Origin: Carallia brachiata
Taxonomy: Eukaryota > Streptophyta > Magnoliopsida > Malpighiales > Rhizophoraceae
Direction of reading: 5' to 3'
NCBI GenBank assembly: GCA_021464245.1
Contig: JADCRB010000013.1
Coordinates: 379,424-443,423 of the forward strand
Length of the DNA: 64,000 nt
Of this stretch, positions 39,612 through 51,381 are shown one piece after another. The position numbers were made by a program, and so were the translations under genes. The notes below the pieces were generated by a model that was not told where the DNA came from, made no database searches, and saw only the letters and a list, made by a program, of their open reading frames with translations. Each line of letters begins with the position of its first letter. Position 1 is the first letter of the stretch.

Positions 39612-40569
39612 TGTTGTATCCTTATTTGTCTGGTTATTTTAAAAACCACATCATACTCTCTTCTCTTGATTTTGGGATCGTTTGTTTCACTCGCATAGTG
39701 GTCATTGTACTTTAATTTGGATTTTCAAAAAATAAGAAAAAAACAAAGCAAAATAAAAAACAAAGAAGAAAACAAGTAAAGTTTATTATCAAATAAATGC
39801 CCAAATTACATGTATTAGATTGTTGTGCACAGTTTAACAAAAATTCGCAATTCAAGGAAGAGAGTGTTTTTGGGTCTAGAGTTTCGTCATGGGTAGGATT
39901 GTGACTAACTATGTCTCAGATCTTTTTTATTCGGAAGTTCGAGCTCATCATCGGAATTTTCTTGATCTACATATTGACATCTGACATAATACATTCCTAT
40001 CAATTGATAGTTTCGGTCTTATTAGTATTTGAATTCTGCACTGCCATCGTGGTGGAGGCCGAGGACGTCTGCTGGAATCGACCAGGTGTAGATGTTCTTC
40101 TAGTTCAAGTATCTGCACATGAGCCAAAAATGCAAAAACATAAATTTTGTTTCATTCAACGAATTCATCATTAAAGGGACATAATAGCCAAGAAGAGAAT
40201 GTTGTAAAAAATATAATCATAAGAGAATCCTAACAGATTGGCTCCAACAACATTCAAAAGCCAAAGGGTTGGCCTCGAAGGTCACCAAAAGGCCAAAGAG
40301 CTTTATTATAAATGGAGTAGGGGGCATACAACAGAAGAGATAGGAGGAAGATAAGAAGATAGACTGCCATAATAGATAAAATAGGCCGGGCATGCTACCA
40401 CAATAAGAGGAAAAGAGAGATAACTTTGTAATGTTGTAATGCTGCCATAATGAATAGATAGTGCTAGAAGTGGAGTTTTAAAATTAATATTGAACATCTG
40501 CAAATGGTGAACTGACATATGAGAAATAGTGCACATCATCTAGATCACTATTAAGAGCATAGTATTATA

Positions 40570-40604
<35 letters not shown>

Positions 40605-41216
40605 TTTTGTTGAGAGTTTTTGTTTAGACTTACCTATAAATTGGGATTTTTTTAAAGGGTTTTTTGCTTTTCTTATAGGATATTTTCTTGTAGTATGTAT
40701 CTTCTTTAGATACAAACTATTTTTTGGTTTTGAAAAAGGACTTCTTTTTAGAAGGTTTTGTGCAAGTTATATATATATATAACTTGGTGCTCTTGTTGTT
40801 GTCATTGTCTATATTTGAAAAGTCACCAAGGTTTTTATTCTTAGAATCAATTAATCAATTGTCAATTCAATAGTAAGTACAGCAATGTGTTTATAAGTGA
40901 GCTTACAATGTTTCCTTTCTTCCCTTCTTACTCTATTCTTTTGAATTCATTAATTTATACACCGTGTAGCTTATGCCAAATTATATATCCAAATCATCTT
41001 CCACTTCAAGCATAAACAAAGAGGTTTCAAGTCCTTCCTTATCATTATTGGTAGAATATCAAACACTAATATGGCCCATTAAATTTGAGCTAACAAAATG
41101 TCTTATTGTGGTTTTCACTAGCATAAGTAAGCCATTGTCATAACTGTTAATACACATTAATACAACATAAAATTTTTACCTTTTTTTTTTTTTAAAGTGG
41201 TAACATAGAGAGTACA
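39612..41216 (+). repeat. 5' LTR of gypsy element, 1605 bp
   Basis: Matches the 3' LTR along both outer parts, including GCATAGTGGTCATTGTACTT and TTCAAGCATAAACAAAGAGG. It carries a TATA-like TTATAAATGGAG at about 40310. It has about 490 bp (roughly 40440-40930) not found in the 3' LTR, including a (CA)n microsatellite at 40573-40601. Confidence 0.8.
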
Positions 41217-41429
41217 AAACATCACACTTGAGCACACGCCTTGGAAAACAATCAAATCACAAATGCCTTAGCAACCTTAGTCATAATGTATCAACTTAAT
41301 TCTAAAGCTGTAGCCCTAGTAAATTTGAATTGATGTTTATCAAACCCTTGCTCATTGTATGTTGATAGCTTAAGAATTTGTTCACTAGCTTGATATTATT
41401 AAGAATTGATGGCAATTCTTGGTTTCATA

Positions 41430-42656
41430 ATATCAAGCAATATCTAAAAGCTCAAGAATATCCTTAAGAGGCAACTGAGAATGACAAAAGAACCTTGAAA
41501 CATTTGGTTGCAAGTTTCTTTCTCAATGGAGATGTATTATAACAATCACGACACTATCTTATTACAGAGTGTGTGGACACAACTAAAGCAAAAATTGTGA
41601 TAAAAGAAATTCATAAAAGCCTATGTGGTCCCCATGCTGGAAGCCACGCAATGGTTAGAAAAAATTTGGGAGCAGTGTACTATTGGCCAACTATGGAGTC
41701 AGATTGCCTTAGGCATGAAAGAATGTGCCATTAATGTCAAATTCATGTAAATAAAATCTATGCATCACTTGATCCCTAAATGTATTGGAATCTTCATAGT
41801 CATTCTTAATATAGGGAATTGATGTCATTGGTCTTATTTCCCCAAAAGTGTCAAATGGACATTGGTTCATTTTGGTGGCAATAGATTATTTTATCAAATG
41901 AGTAGAAGCAACTTCATATGCAAATGTCACCTAAAAAGTTATTGTCAGATTCGTCAAGAGAGACATCATTAGCAAATATGGTGTCTTAGAGCGGTTGATC
42001 ACAAATAATGCCACGAACTTGAATAATGAGATGATGTGTGAACTTTGTGAGTAGTTTAAGATCAAGTATCATAATTCAGTTCCACACGAGCCAAAAATGA
42101 ATGAGGTAGTTGAGTAGTCAATAAGAATCTTAAAAGGATTCTTGAGAAAATGTTTGTCACATATAAAGATTGGCACGATATGCTTCCATTCATACTACTT
42201 GCCTACCATACCACCATGCGAACATCGACTGGGGCAACTTATTTTTCATTGGTGTATGAGACAAAAACGGTGCTGCCTATAGAGGTTTAAATTCCTTCTT
42301 TGCGAGTTCTATTGAAAACATAACTCAATGAAGTCGAGTGGGTAAGAGTCAGATACGAGCAATTGAATCTTATCGAGGAAAAACGCTTAAGTGTGATCTT
42401 TTATGGTCAACTCTACCAAAGGTATATGATGCAAGCTCATCAATAGAAAATACATCCAAAAAGCTTCAAAGAAGGAGACTTGGTCCTTAGAAAAGTTTTA
42501 TCAAATCAAAGTGATCCTATAGGGAAGTAGGCCCCAAATTATGAGGGACCTTATATTGTGAAAAGGGCATTCATTGACGGTGCTTTAATTTTGACTACCA
42601 TGGATAGGAATGAGATTTCTCTTCCTGTTAATTTGAAAGAAGTCGAAAAATATTAA
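41430..42656 (+). pseudogene. gypsy integrase remnant
   Basis: Motifs in order: WFHNIKQYLKAQEYP, KEIHKSLCGPHAGSHAM (zinc-binding HHCC region), YYWPTMESDC, then the integrase core with MDIG, FWWQ/AIDYF-type text, LITNNATNLNNEMM, PKMNEVVE, IKDWHDMLPFILLAYHTT, and the chromodomain-less C-terminal end KVLSNQSDPIGK, YEGPYIVKRAF, EISLPVNLKEVEKY with its stop near 42654. Frames are broken by several stops. Only the last part of pol is left. Confidence 0.78.
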
Positions 42657-43216
42657 ACGTGACATGGATGAAAAATGAAAGCTTAAAGGTGGAATTTACA
42701 AAGGATGTAAGGAGCATTTATGAAATTTAGTGCACTTTAGGAAGCAAATCAAATAATGTACCAACAATCACATGTTGATTTTGTTGAATTTAAACCTTTT
42801 TTTTGTTGTTATTATCATAAACATTGAATTCTCTTCTTTCTAAATTCTCATAACCATTCATGTCCTGTAGACCACAACCTAGTGAACAAAAGCATGTTAG
42901 CATAGCAAAAGGTAGTGTTTCGTGAATGTCCTGCAATAGGGACAAATAATCCTCTAAAAGCTTCTCAATAATTGAAGCATTAGTCAGAGCAAATGTTGTT
43001 AGTTTGAAATCTCAAAATGTGGCCCGAAACATTTACTCGAAACTCAAAAGCAGGATAACATCAATCAAAGATTGTTAATTGATTAAATCCTGCCCAGTGA
43101 GCCATGGCAAGCCAATCAACAATTGAATGATTCAAGATCCCTGATGGAATCTTAGCAAATCAATTCTAAAATAGGTAAACTTGAGAAATATCTAGTCATT
43201 TTTCTCAAATTTGAAA

Positions 43217-43366
43217 GTTTTGTGCTTAGGCAAGTCCGAATCAGGAGTTGAGCCAAGTTATTCAAAGTTTAGTGCTTGGGTAGCTTCGAGTTGAGAGTTG
43301 GGCTAAGCTGTTTGGAAACTTGGTGCTTGGGCAAAGCTCAGCCAGGAGTTGAGCCAAGCTTTCGTC
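43217..43366 (+). repeat. Three tandem ~53-bp repeats in gypsy post-pol region
   Basis: Units start near 43217, 43268 and 43319. Each contains a version of TTGTGCTTGGGCAA, then GAGTTGAGCCAAGCT. They lie between the pol stop and the 3' LTR, where Tat-type elements often carry tandem repeats. Confidence 0.75.
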
Positions 43367-43708
43367 AGTCTATTACCAAGATGAGTCCAAAACCGAAGGA
43401 TTCAAATTATGTGGGTTTTTTTTTTAGTATTTGGATGTTTGGACCAAATTTGAGCATGAAGGGTTTGAGCCAGACATTTGGTGTTCATCAGACAATAATA
43501 CAAAAAAATAAATTTGAGTTGCAGCATAGTTTTTGAAAAGTCCTTAGTAGAGGCCTCCCTGATGGTCACTATCTCAGTCTATCGAGCTCTTAGTGCCAGG
43601 TTTATGTAGAAGTTTAAACAAATCATAGTAGGAGTAGACAAAATTTGGGTATCTAAGAAAGTCTTTGCTCATTCCTTCATTCTGAAACAACTCGCAAAGA
43701 AGGACAGT

Positions 43709-44821
43709 TGTTGTATCCGCATTCTGTTTGGATAATTTTAAAACTTGCATTGTGCTCTCATGCTCTTTTGATATTGATATCATTTGATTCATTCCCATAG
43801 TGGTCATTGTACTTTAATTTAGATTTTCAAAAAAAAAAAAAGGAAAAAAAATGTAAAAAAGAAAAAAAAAAGGAAGAGAAAAATAAATAAATTTTATCAT
43901 TAAGTAAATATCTAAATTTCAAGTATTAGATTATTGTACACAGTTCATTGTTGTGCAGTATAACAAACAATAAATTTAAGTTTGAGGGAGAAGAGTGTCA
44001 TTGGGTCCTTAGTCTCGTCCCAAGCAAGATCGTCACTACTTTTGTCTCAAAATCTTTTTAATTTGGGTGTTCGAGCTTATCATTAGAATTTTCTCAATCT
44101 ATAGGCTTAAATTTGATAGTATCTGTTCCTATCAATCAGTAGTATCACTTTTATCAGTATTTGAATTCCATACTGCCACAGTAGTAGAGGCCAAAAAAAT
44201 CTGTTGAAACTGACCAGGTGTAGCTATTCTTCCAGTTCAACTACCTGCACATAAGCTAAAAACCACATAAATTTTGTTTTATTCAACGAACTCATCATTA
44301 AGGGGACATAACAACCAAGAAGAGAATGTTGTAGGGAATATAATGATAAGAGAATCCTAACAGATTGGCTCAAACGGCATTCAAGGGCCAAAGGATTGGC
44401 CTCCAAGATCACCAAAAGGCCAAGGAGCTCCACTATAAATGGAGCAAGGAGTACACAGTAGAAGATTGGAGAGGAAGATAAGAAGATAGACTACCATAAT
44501 AGATAAGATAGGTTGGGCGTACTAGCACAAATTATCAATTTCATTGCTTTATACATCATACAGCTCATGCCAAATTATATATACAAATCATCTTCTACTT
44601 CAAGCATAAACAAAGAGGTTTCAGGTCCTTCCTTATCATTATTGGCATAATATCAAAACAACACTAATATGGCCTAATAAATTTGAGCTAAAAAATGTCT
44701 TATTGTGGTTTTCACAAGCTAAATTAAGATATTGTCATAACTGTTAATACACATCAATACAACTTGAAAATTTTCCCTGTTTTTTTCTTAAAACAAAAAA
44801 AGTGGTAACATAGAGAGTACA
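43709..44821 (+). repeat. 3' LTR of gypsy element, 1113 bp
   Basis: Begins TGTTGTATCC directly after the purine-rich CGCAAAGAAGGACAG and ends GAGAGTACA. TATA-like ACTATAAATGGAG lies near 44430. Shorter than the 5' copy because of a roughly 490-bp gap after GTACTAGCACAA (about 44520). Confidence 0.8.
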
Positions 44822-45726
44822 AGCAACATGCACTAGGCAACATGCAACCCAGCTAATAATTGGCAAAGAAAAAATAAGTCTACTTATCTGTAATATTGTC
44901 AACTTCTTAACCCACTCTCTTATCATTATCGATGAATACTTTGCATAGTTAGCAAGCATTAATGGTAATTAGTGTATGTTCAGTAATTACAATATGATTT
45001 TAAACATAGTGTATCTATGTACAAAGAATGTATGTTACCTAGTGGATCAGCTTTGCAAGTCTTTTAGCCATTACTTTTAGAGTACCGTTTTGTGTACTAG
45101 TTCTTGTTAATGATTGTAAGATTGTGTAATCATATAGTTATCCGTATGGCTAAGCCTGTCCATGAGAAATTATAAATAATTAAGCTTTTAGTTTGTTCGA
45201 TAAATCAGTCAATAGTAAAAGAATTAGAATTCATAAACGAAAAAAACAAAAACAAAAAACAAAAAAACTCATCTGTTAATAAACTTGGGTTCACCCAACT
45301 TGCCCCCATGCCCCTGGTTCGATCATCCATCAATAGCACTGCCTCTATCTTTTCACCTCTCCAACCTAAAACAACCACCAAAAGTTTCCTCATCACAAAG
45401 CCGTTCAGGATTTTTTTCCAAGCCATGTCAAAAAACTAAAATATACAGGCAATCTCAAAATCAAAAATAATTTTTTACAACCTCTAACAATACCATGAAC
45501 GACCGTATCTCGTGATCATCAAAACCACAGTAGAAATATTGCTTAAAGACCAAATCCTAAACACACTCATGACACACTTGGCAATATCAAACTTCAAAAT
45601 CAGTCCCCAAGCATAAAGCTAAAGACAGCCCATCAACCTCAAATGATTGAACCCAATCTTCCCAAACTGAACACCCAAATCCAAAAACCATTCTTTATTG
45701 TTCGCTTAGTCAGAACCCCATCCAGA
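44822..45726. other. Unassigned sequence between gypsy and copia elements
   Basis: The first part (about 44960-45230) has the look of a copia-type LTR end: TTATAAATAATTAAGC followed by TTCGATAAATCAGTCAATAG. The rest (45270-45726), read on the minus strand, is TG-rich and could be intron- or UTR-like. No gene is supported. It is continuous with 51382 onward once the copia element is removed. Confidence 0.4.
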
Positions 45727-46521
45727 TGTTGGGGGTCAACCCCAAATAAGAGTGTGTTTGTTTGTGTGTACTGAGTGGTCAAAAGAAAGAGAGAATAAAA
45801 ATGTCCATATGATAGTCATGTGAGAGAAGGAAAAAAAAAGCCAAAAGAAATATATAATAGGATACAAACGCAGTTGCTAGCAAGTGAGAGAGAGTGAAAA
45901 AGAACAAAAAAGTTAAAAAGAAATAGAGAGGGAGACAGTGAAAAGGATAAGAAAAATTAAGTTGGGGGAAAGCTATTTTGAAAGATCCAACAGTGGATTT
46001 AACTCCCATTAAGAGGGTTTTTTAGTATGTTCATCATGAAAATGTACTCTACACGTCCAATAGTTTAGATCCTCCATTTGTTGCTTTGAGTTCTATTGTT
46101 ATTTCTACTATAAGGTGAGATCTCTCTAATTTCTTGTTGTATCCATTTTGCGGTGATGTTGTTAGTTGACTGTGAGCCAAGAATTGATGTTCTTGATGAA
46201 AAACTAGATTGATAGGTGAACTTTGGTTGTATACTGAAAAGTACGTACTGTGATCCCATTTTATAGTGAAAGTTTTGCTAAACTAGCGTCTCGTGATTTT
46301 TCTCTTTATATTAGAGAGTTTTCCTTGTAAAAATTTTAATGGCTCTTTGTTATTATTTTTCTACTAATTATTGTTGTTTGGTTGATGAGTGTTGGTGCTG
46401 AAAAATATTATTATCTTGTCTATTTATTAATCCGTAAGGAAAAAGAATAAATCTGGGACTGGGACCCAATTGGCTGTTGTGTTATCATTTGTTGTTATTG
46501 TAAACACATTCTTTCCCAACA
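45727..46521 (+). repeat. 5' LTR of copia element, 795 bp
   Basis: Closely similar to the LTR at 50563-51381, including the GTCAACCCCAAAT start, the GAGAGAATAAAAATGTCCAT block and the CTTTGTTATTA-TTTTCTACT block. It differs by scattered substitutions and small indels, for instance a shorter GT repeat. Confidence 0.9.
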
Positions 46522-46540
46522 GTAGTATCAGAGCTAGGTT
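46522..46540 (+). other. Primer-binding site (tRNA-Met type)
   Basis: GTAGTATCAGAGCTAGGTT follows the 5' LTR at once. It matches the common plant copia site TGGTATCAGAGC except for a changed base near its start. Confidence 0.85.
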
Positions 46541-46579
46541 ATGTGTTTGGGATTAATTAAATAGAAGAAGGTAGTACCA

Positions 46580-49500
46580 GCATGTTTAAGTCAACTGCCT
46601 CAAACTATTCAATATAGAAGCCAAGAATGGAGTATATACTCTTTTGTAGGAACTTGTATGACCCTACTGAAAGAGATAAAGTCAAACCGACAGACAATGA
46701 TGAAAAAAAATGAGAGACAATGAACAGGAAAACTATTAGTATAATTCGATAATAGATTAATAATAGTGTGTTTCACCATGTGGCTCAAGAGACTATTGCA
46801 AAGTCCTTGTGGGATAAATTGGTTAGTTTGTATGAACGAAAGACAGCTCAGAATAAAGTCTTTATTGTTAAAAGGCTTGTCAATATGAGGTATCGTGATA
46901 GTAGCAGTATGGCTGAGCACTTGAACAACTTCCAAGATCCAGTAAATCAGTTGATTAAAATGGGAATCTCACTAGATGATGAATTGCAAGCCTACATTCT
47001 TCGAGGTACATTACTTGATACCTAGGAGACATTGGTGGTAGCAGTCACTAACTCAGCTCCAAATGGCAAGTTCTTGATGCTTCTAATGAAAGAGAGTTTG
47101 TTTAATGAAGAGACCAGAAGAAAAGAATAAAAATTCACTTCTCATTCTGAGGCACTTATTGTAGAAAGATGAGATAATCAGAGGGATAATCAGAGGCAAA
47201 GAAGGAGTTAAACTAGAAACTCCAACAATCTTGATAATCGTGACAAGTCGAAAGGCAAGTGTACGTCTCGAAAGTCAATGAGATGCTATTATTGTGGCAA
47301 GCTCGAGCATGGCATAAATGAATGCAAAAAATTCAAGAGAAGCAAGTTAAGAGACCGAGGAAAAAAAAAAAAGGATGATGCAAATACAGTTGTAACTGCA
47401 TCTGATGAGGATGTTTCTATTATGGTCAATGATGAGTGTTGCATTAATTTTACATCCCAAGATTGCACTTAGGTAATTGATTCAGCAGCTACATACCATT
47501 GCACGTCTCAAAGGGAGTTCTTCACATCTTATTATGGTGTCAATTATGGTCATGTTAAGATAAAAAAATGGGGCAGAATGTCCAATTGTTGGCATTGGTA
47601 GTATATGCTTGGAAACCAACATCGGTTGCAAACTAATCCTTACTAATTTGAGGCATATTTTAGATGTACGAATCAATTTAATATCCACCGGTATTCTTGA
47701 AGATGAGGGCTATGTCAGTGAATTCCACAGTGGTAAGTGAAGCTGAGTAGAGGTAATCTCCTTATTGCAAAATGGAAGAAAGACACTTTATTCATGACAC
47801 AGGCCAAATTGTGTAAGGTGGAGTTGAATACAGTTGGTGATTCCCCAATGGAGCTATGGCACCAGCGACTTGACCATTTGAGCGAGAAGGGACTATACGT
47901 TCTCACCAAAAGGAAAGTCACCCCTTTGTCTCGTACGACCCTTAAAACTTGTGCTTATTGTTTAGCAGGAACATAGAGTTGCATTTCAAAGGTCTGTTTC
48001 ATTTAAGAGATCACATATTTTTGACTTGATTCATACTGGTATTTGCTTCATAGATGACAGATCTCTTGGTGGTGCATTGTATTTTGTTACTTTTATTGAT
48101 GATCATTCTAAGAAAGTGTGGGCTTTTCAACTAAAGTCCAAGAAGCAGGTACTTGATGTGTTTCGACACTTCCATGCCAGTGTTAAGAGAGAAATAGGGA
48201 AGAAATTAAAAACTATTCAAGCAAACAATGGTAGTGAGTACTGAGGTCCATTTGAGCAGCATTGCAAAGAACATGACATTAAGCTTGAGAAGATGAATCC
48301 TAAGACTCTACAGTAAAATGGGGTAGCAAAAAGGATGAATAGGACCATTGTTGAGAGGATCAAATGTATGCTCTCTCATGCTAAGCTCTCTAAATCCTTT
48401 TGGGCTTAGGCAATGAAAACTGCAGTCAATTTAATCAACATTTGTCTTTCAGTTCCTCTTGATGGGGGGTACCTGAGAAGGTGTGGTAAGGGAAAGATGT
48501 CTCATATAATCATTTAAGAGTATTTGGCTGCAAAGCATTTGTTCACATCTTGAAATATAAGAGGTTTAAGCTTTATGTGAAGTGAAAGTAGTGTATCTTT
48601 CTAGGTTATAAGCACGAAGAATTTGGCTACAGGCTATTAGATTTAGTGGACAATAAAGTTGTTAGAAGCAGAGATGTGGTATTTGTTGAAGATGAATTCT
48701 CTAAGGATCCTGAAAAGGCTCTGAATGCATAACCAAAGGTCAAGGACATTGTTAATGCTAAGGGAAAGTAACCCTCCACCACTTATGATGTACATAAAGG
48801 AGATGCTTAGGAAGAAGATGATGCTCTACCTGATGCATCCACACTTGATGATCATGATGTTAAAGGTAAGCAACCAAATCAGATTCTACAGGCACCAGCA
48901 GTTGTACCTCAAGAAGTGAGGAGATCTTCTAGGCCACGCATACCTTCAATGAAGTACTCTCATAATGAGTTTGTATTGCTTACAGATAGAGGAAAGCCTG
49001 ACAATTATCAAAAAGCCATCTCTTGTGAGTATAAAAGTGAGTGGTTGAAAGTCATGCAAGAAAAGATGAGTTCTTTGCATAAGAATAGCACATTTGACTT
49101 GGTGAAGCTGCCTAAAGTTAAGAGAGCACTCAAAAACAAATGGGTGTTCAAGTTAAAGATAGTTGAGAACAGCATGCAGCCAAATTACAAGGCAAGATTA
49201 GTTGTAAAGTGTTTTGAGTAGAAGAAAGGCATTAATTTTGAAGAGATATTTTCTCCGGTAATCAAGATGTCTTCGATTCAAGTTGTTCTCGGTTTAATAG
49301 TCAAGCTAAATTTGGAGATTGAATAGCATGATGTGAAGGCTACTTTTCTCTATAATGACTTAGAAGAGGAGATATACATGGAACAACCTGAGATTTTTCT
49401 ACCTAAGGCAAAAGAGTAGCTAGTGTACAGGTTGAAGAAGAATTTATATGACCAGGCACCCAAGCAATAGTACAAGAAGTTTGATTCCTTTATAGAAGAT

Positions 49501-50500
49501 CTTGGTTATAATAAGACCATTTTTTACCATTGTATGTTTGTGAAAAGATTCTCTGATGGTGACTTTATTATTCTCCTATTGTATGTGAATGATATGTTGA
49601 TCCTCTGTCGTAATACTAATAAGATTACTAGCTTGAAGGAAGAACAAGTATTTTATCATGAAAGACTTTGGATTGATAAAATAGATTATTGGTATGAGAA
49701 TCATTTGGGACAGGAAGAATTAGAAGCTTCGGTTATCTTAGGAAAGATACATTGAAAAGGTCCCTGAGAAGTTCAAAATGAGTAAGTCAAAGCCTATTAG
49801 CACTCTACTTGCAAGCCACTTCAAACTAAGTGTGAGATAGTATCCTAAGAGTGCTGAGGAAGAGGAAACAATGAAGAAGGCTCCTTATGCATCAGCCGTG
49901 GGTAGTTTAATGTATGCCATAATATGCATAAGGCCAGATATTGCTCATACAGTTGGTGTTGTTAGTTGGCTCCTCTCTAACCCCACAAAAGAGCACTGGT
50001 CAGCTGTTAAATAGATACTCAGGTATCTTAGAGGCACCTCTAGATTCTATTTATGTTTTGGTGATGGTGATCCTATATTCGATGGGTGTACAGATGCAAA
50101 TATGGCATGTGACATTAATTCTAAAAAGTCCACTTTTGGATATTTAATGACGTTTTCAGAGGGAGCTGTGTCATGACAATCAAAATTGCATATGTGTTGC
50201 TTTGTCCACTACTAAGGCAGAGTAAATAGTGGCAACTGAAGCCAACAAAGAGTTGCTATGGTCGAAAAAGTTCTTACAAGAACTTGGGTTTCAGCAGGAG
50301 AGATATACTCTCTATTATGACAATTAGACTACCCTTCACCTTTTCAAGAACCCTGCATTTCAGTCGAGATCCAATCATATTAATGTGAGATACCATTGGA
50401 TCCAAGATGCTTTGGAGATGATGCAATTTCAACTGGAGAATATCTATATTGGTAAGAATGGTTCAAATATAATAACTAAGGCTTTTGTTTACTAAAAAGT
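46580..50500 (+). pseudogene. copia gag-pol polyprotein, many stops
   Basis: Domains follow copia order. gag: SLWDKLVSLYERKTAQNK and AEHLNNFQDPVNQLIKMG (46800-46990); zinc knuckle CYYCGKLEHGINEC (47284-47325). Pre-integrase: ELWHQRLDHLSEKGL (47850-47895). Integrase: FVTFIDDHSKKVWAF (48083-48127), then IQANNGSEY, then NGVAKRMNRTI. RT: NKWVFKLKI (49135-49161), HDVKATFLYNDLEEEIYMEQ (49327-49386) and YVNDMLIL (49582-49605). RNase H: YASAVGSLMYAI (49888-49923) and GCTDANMACDIN. The integrase core should have Asp in the second motif and Glu in the third; here they read Asn and Lys. The RT box YVDD reads YVND. In-frame stops occur, for example after LLDT and after NGSEY. It cannot make an active polyprotein. 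Confidence 0.9.
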
Positions 50501-50547
50501 TTGGCAACTGCAAGAAGGAGCAGGTATGACCCAATTCCCTATTTGGG

Positions 50548-50562
50548 CTTGAGGGGGAATAT
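50548..50562 (+). other. Polypurine tract of copia element
   Basis: GCTTGAGGGGGAATAT stands directly before the 3' LTR start, matching the TTGAGGGGGA motif seen before many copia 3' LTRs. Confidence 0.85.
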
Positions 50563-51381
50563 TGTTGGGGGTCAACCCCAAATGAGTGTGTGTGTGTGTG
50601 TGTGCGTGTGTATAGTGAGTGGTCAAAAGAAAGAGAGAATAAAAATGTCCATGTAATAGTCACGTGAGAGGAAAAAAAAAAGAGAAAAAAAATAAAGAAG
50701 AGAAAAGAAATATATAAAAGGATACAATTGTGGGTACCAGCAAGTAAAAGAGAGTGAAAAAGAACCAAAAAGTTAAAAAGAAACAGAGAGGGAAGCAACA
50801 AAAAAGAGAAGAAAAATTGGGTTGGGGGAAAACCATTTTCAGAAATCCAACAGTGGATTTAACTTTGATTGAGCAAGCTTTTCACTATGTTTATCCTGGA
50901 AATGTGCTCTACACATCCAACGGCTCAGATCCTCTATTTTGCTACTTGGAGTTCTACTGCTATTTCCACCCTTTGGTGAGATATCTCTAATTTTTTATTG
51001 TATCTATCTTTGTGGTGATGTTGTTGGTTGACTGTGAGCTAAAAATTGATGTTCTTGATGAAAAACTAGACTGATAGGTTAACTCTGGTTGTGTGCTAGC
51101 AAACTTACATTGTGATTTTATATTATAGAGGAAGTTTTGTTGTAGTAGCGTCCCGTGGTTTTTCTCTATATATTAGAGAGTTTTTCACGTAAACTTTTGG
51201 TGTCTCTTTGTTATTACTTTTCTACTAATTATTGTTGTTTGGTCGGTGACTGTTGGCACTGGATAATATTACTATCCGGTTTATTTATTAATCTGTAGGG
51301 AAAGAGGATAGATTCGGGACCAGCACTCGATTGGCTGTGTGTTATCATTTGTTGTTATTGTAAACATATCATTTCCCAACA
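50563..51381 (+). repeat. 3' LTR of copia element, 819 bp
   Basis: TG..CA termini, with a (GT)n stretch at 50588-50609 that is longer than in the 5' LTR. Confidence 0.9.

Larger units (their letters stand above)
39612..44821 (+). mobile_element. Ty3/gypsy LTR retrotransposon, internally deleted
   Basis: Two related LTRs (39612-41216 and 43709-44821) both start TGTTGTATCC and end GAGAGTACA. They bracket a 2.5-kb interior that holds only the 3' part of pol. gag, protease and reverse transcriptase are absent. The integrase type resembles the Tat/Ogre group. No convincing 5-bp target duplication was seen (GAGTT on the left, AGCAA on the right), so one border may be rearranged. Confidence 0.82.
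45727..51381 (+). mobile_element. Ty1/copia LTR retrotransposon, both LTRs present, 5.65 kb
   Basis: LTRs 45727-46521 and 50563-51381 both begin TGTTGGGGGTCAACCCCAAA and end TTTCCCAACA. Flanks CCAGA (45722-45726) and CCAAA (51382-51386) match at 4 of 5 bases, consistent with a 5-bp target duplication. A primer-binding site complementary to initiator tRNA-Met and a polypurine tract are in place, and gag-pol domains lie between. Structurally complete but coding-dead. Confidence 0.92.
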
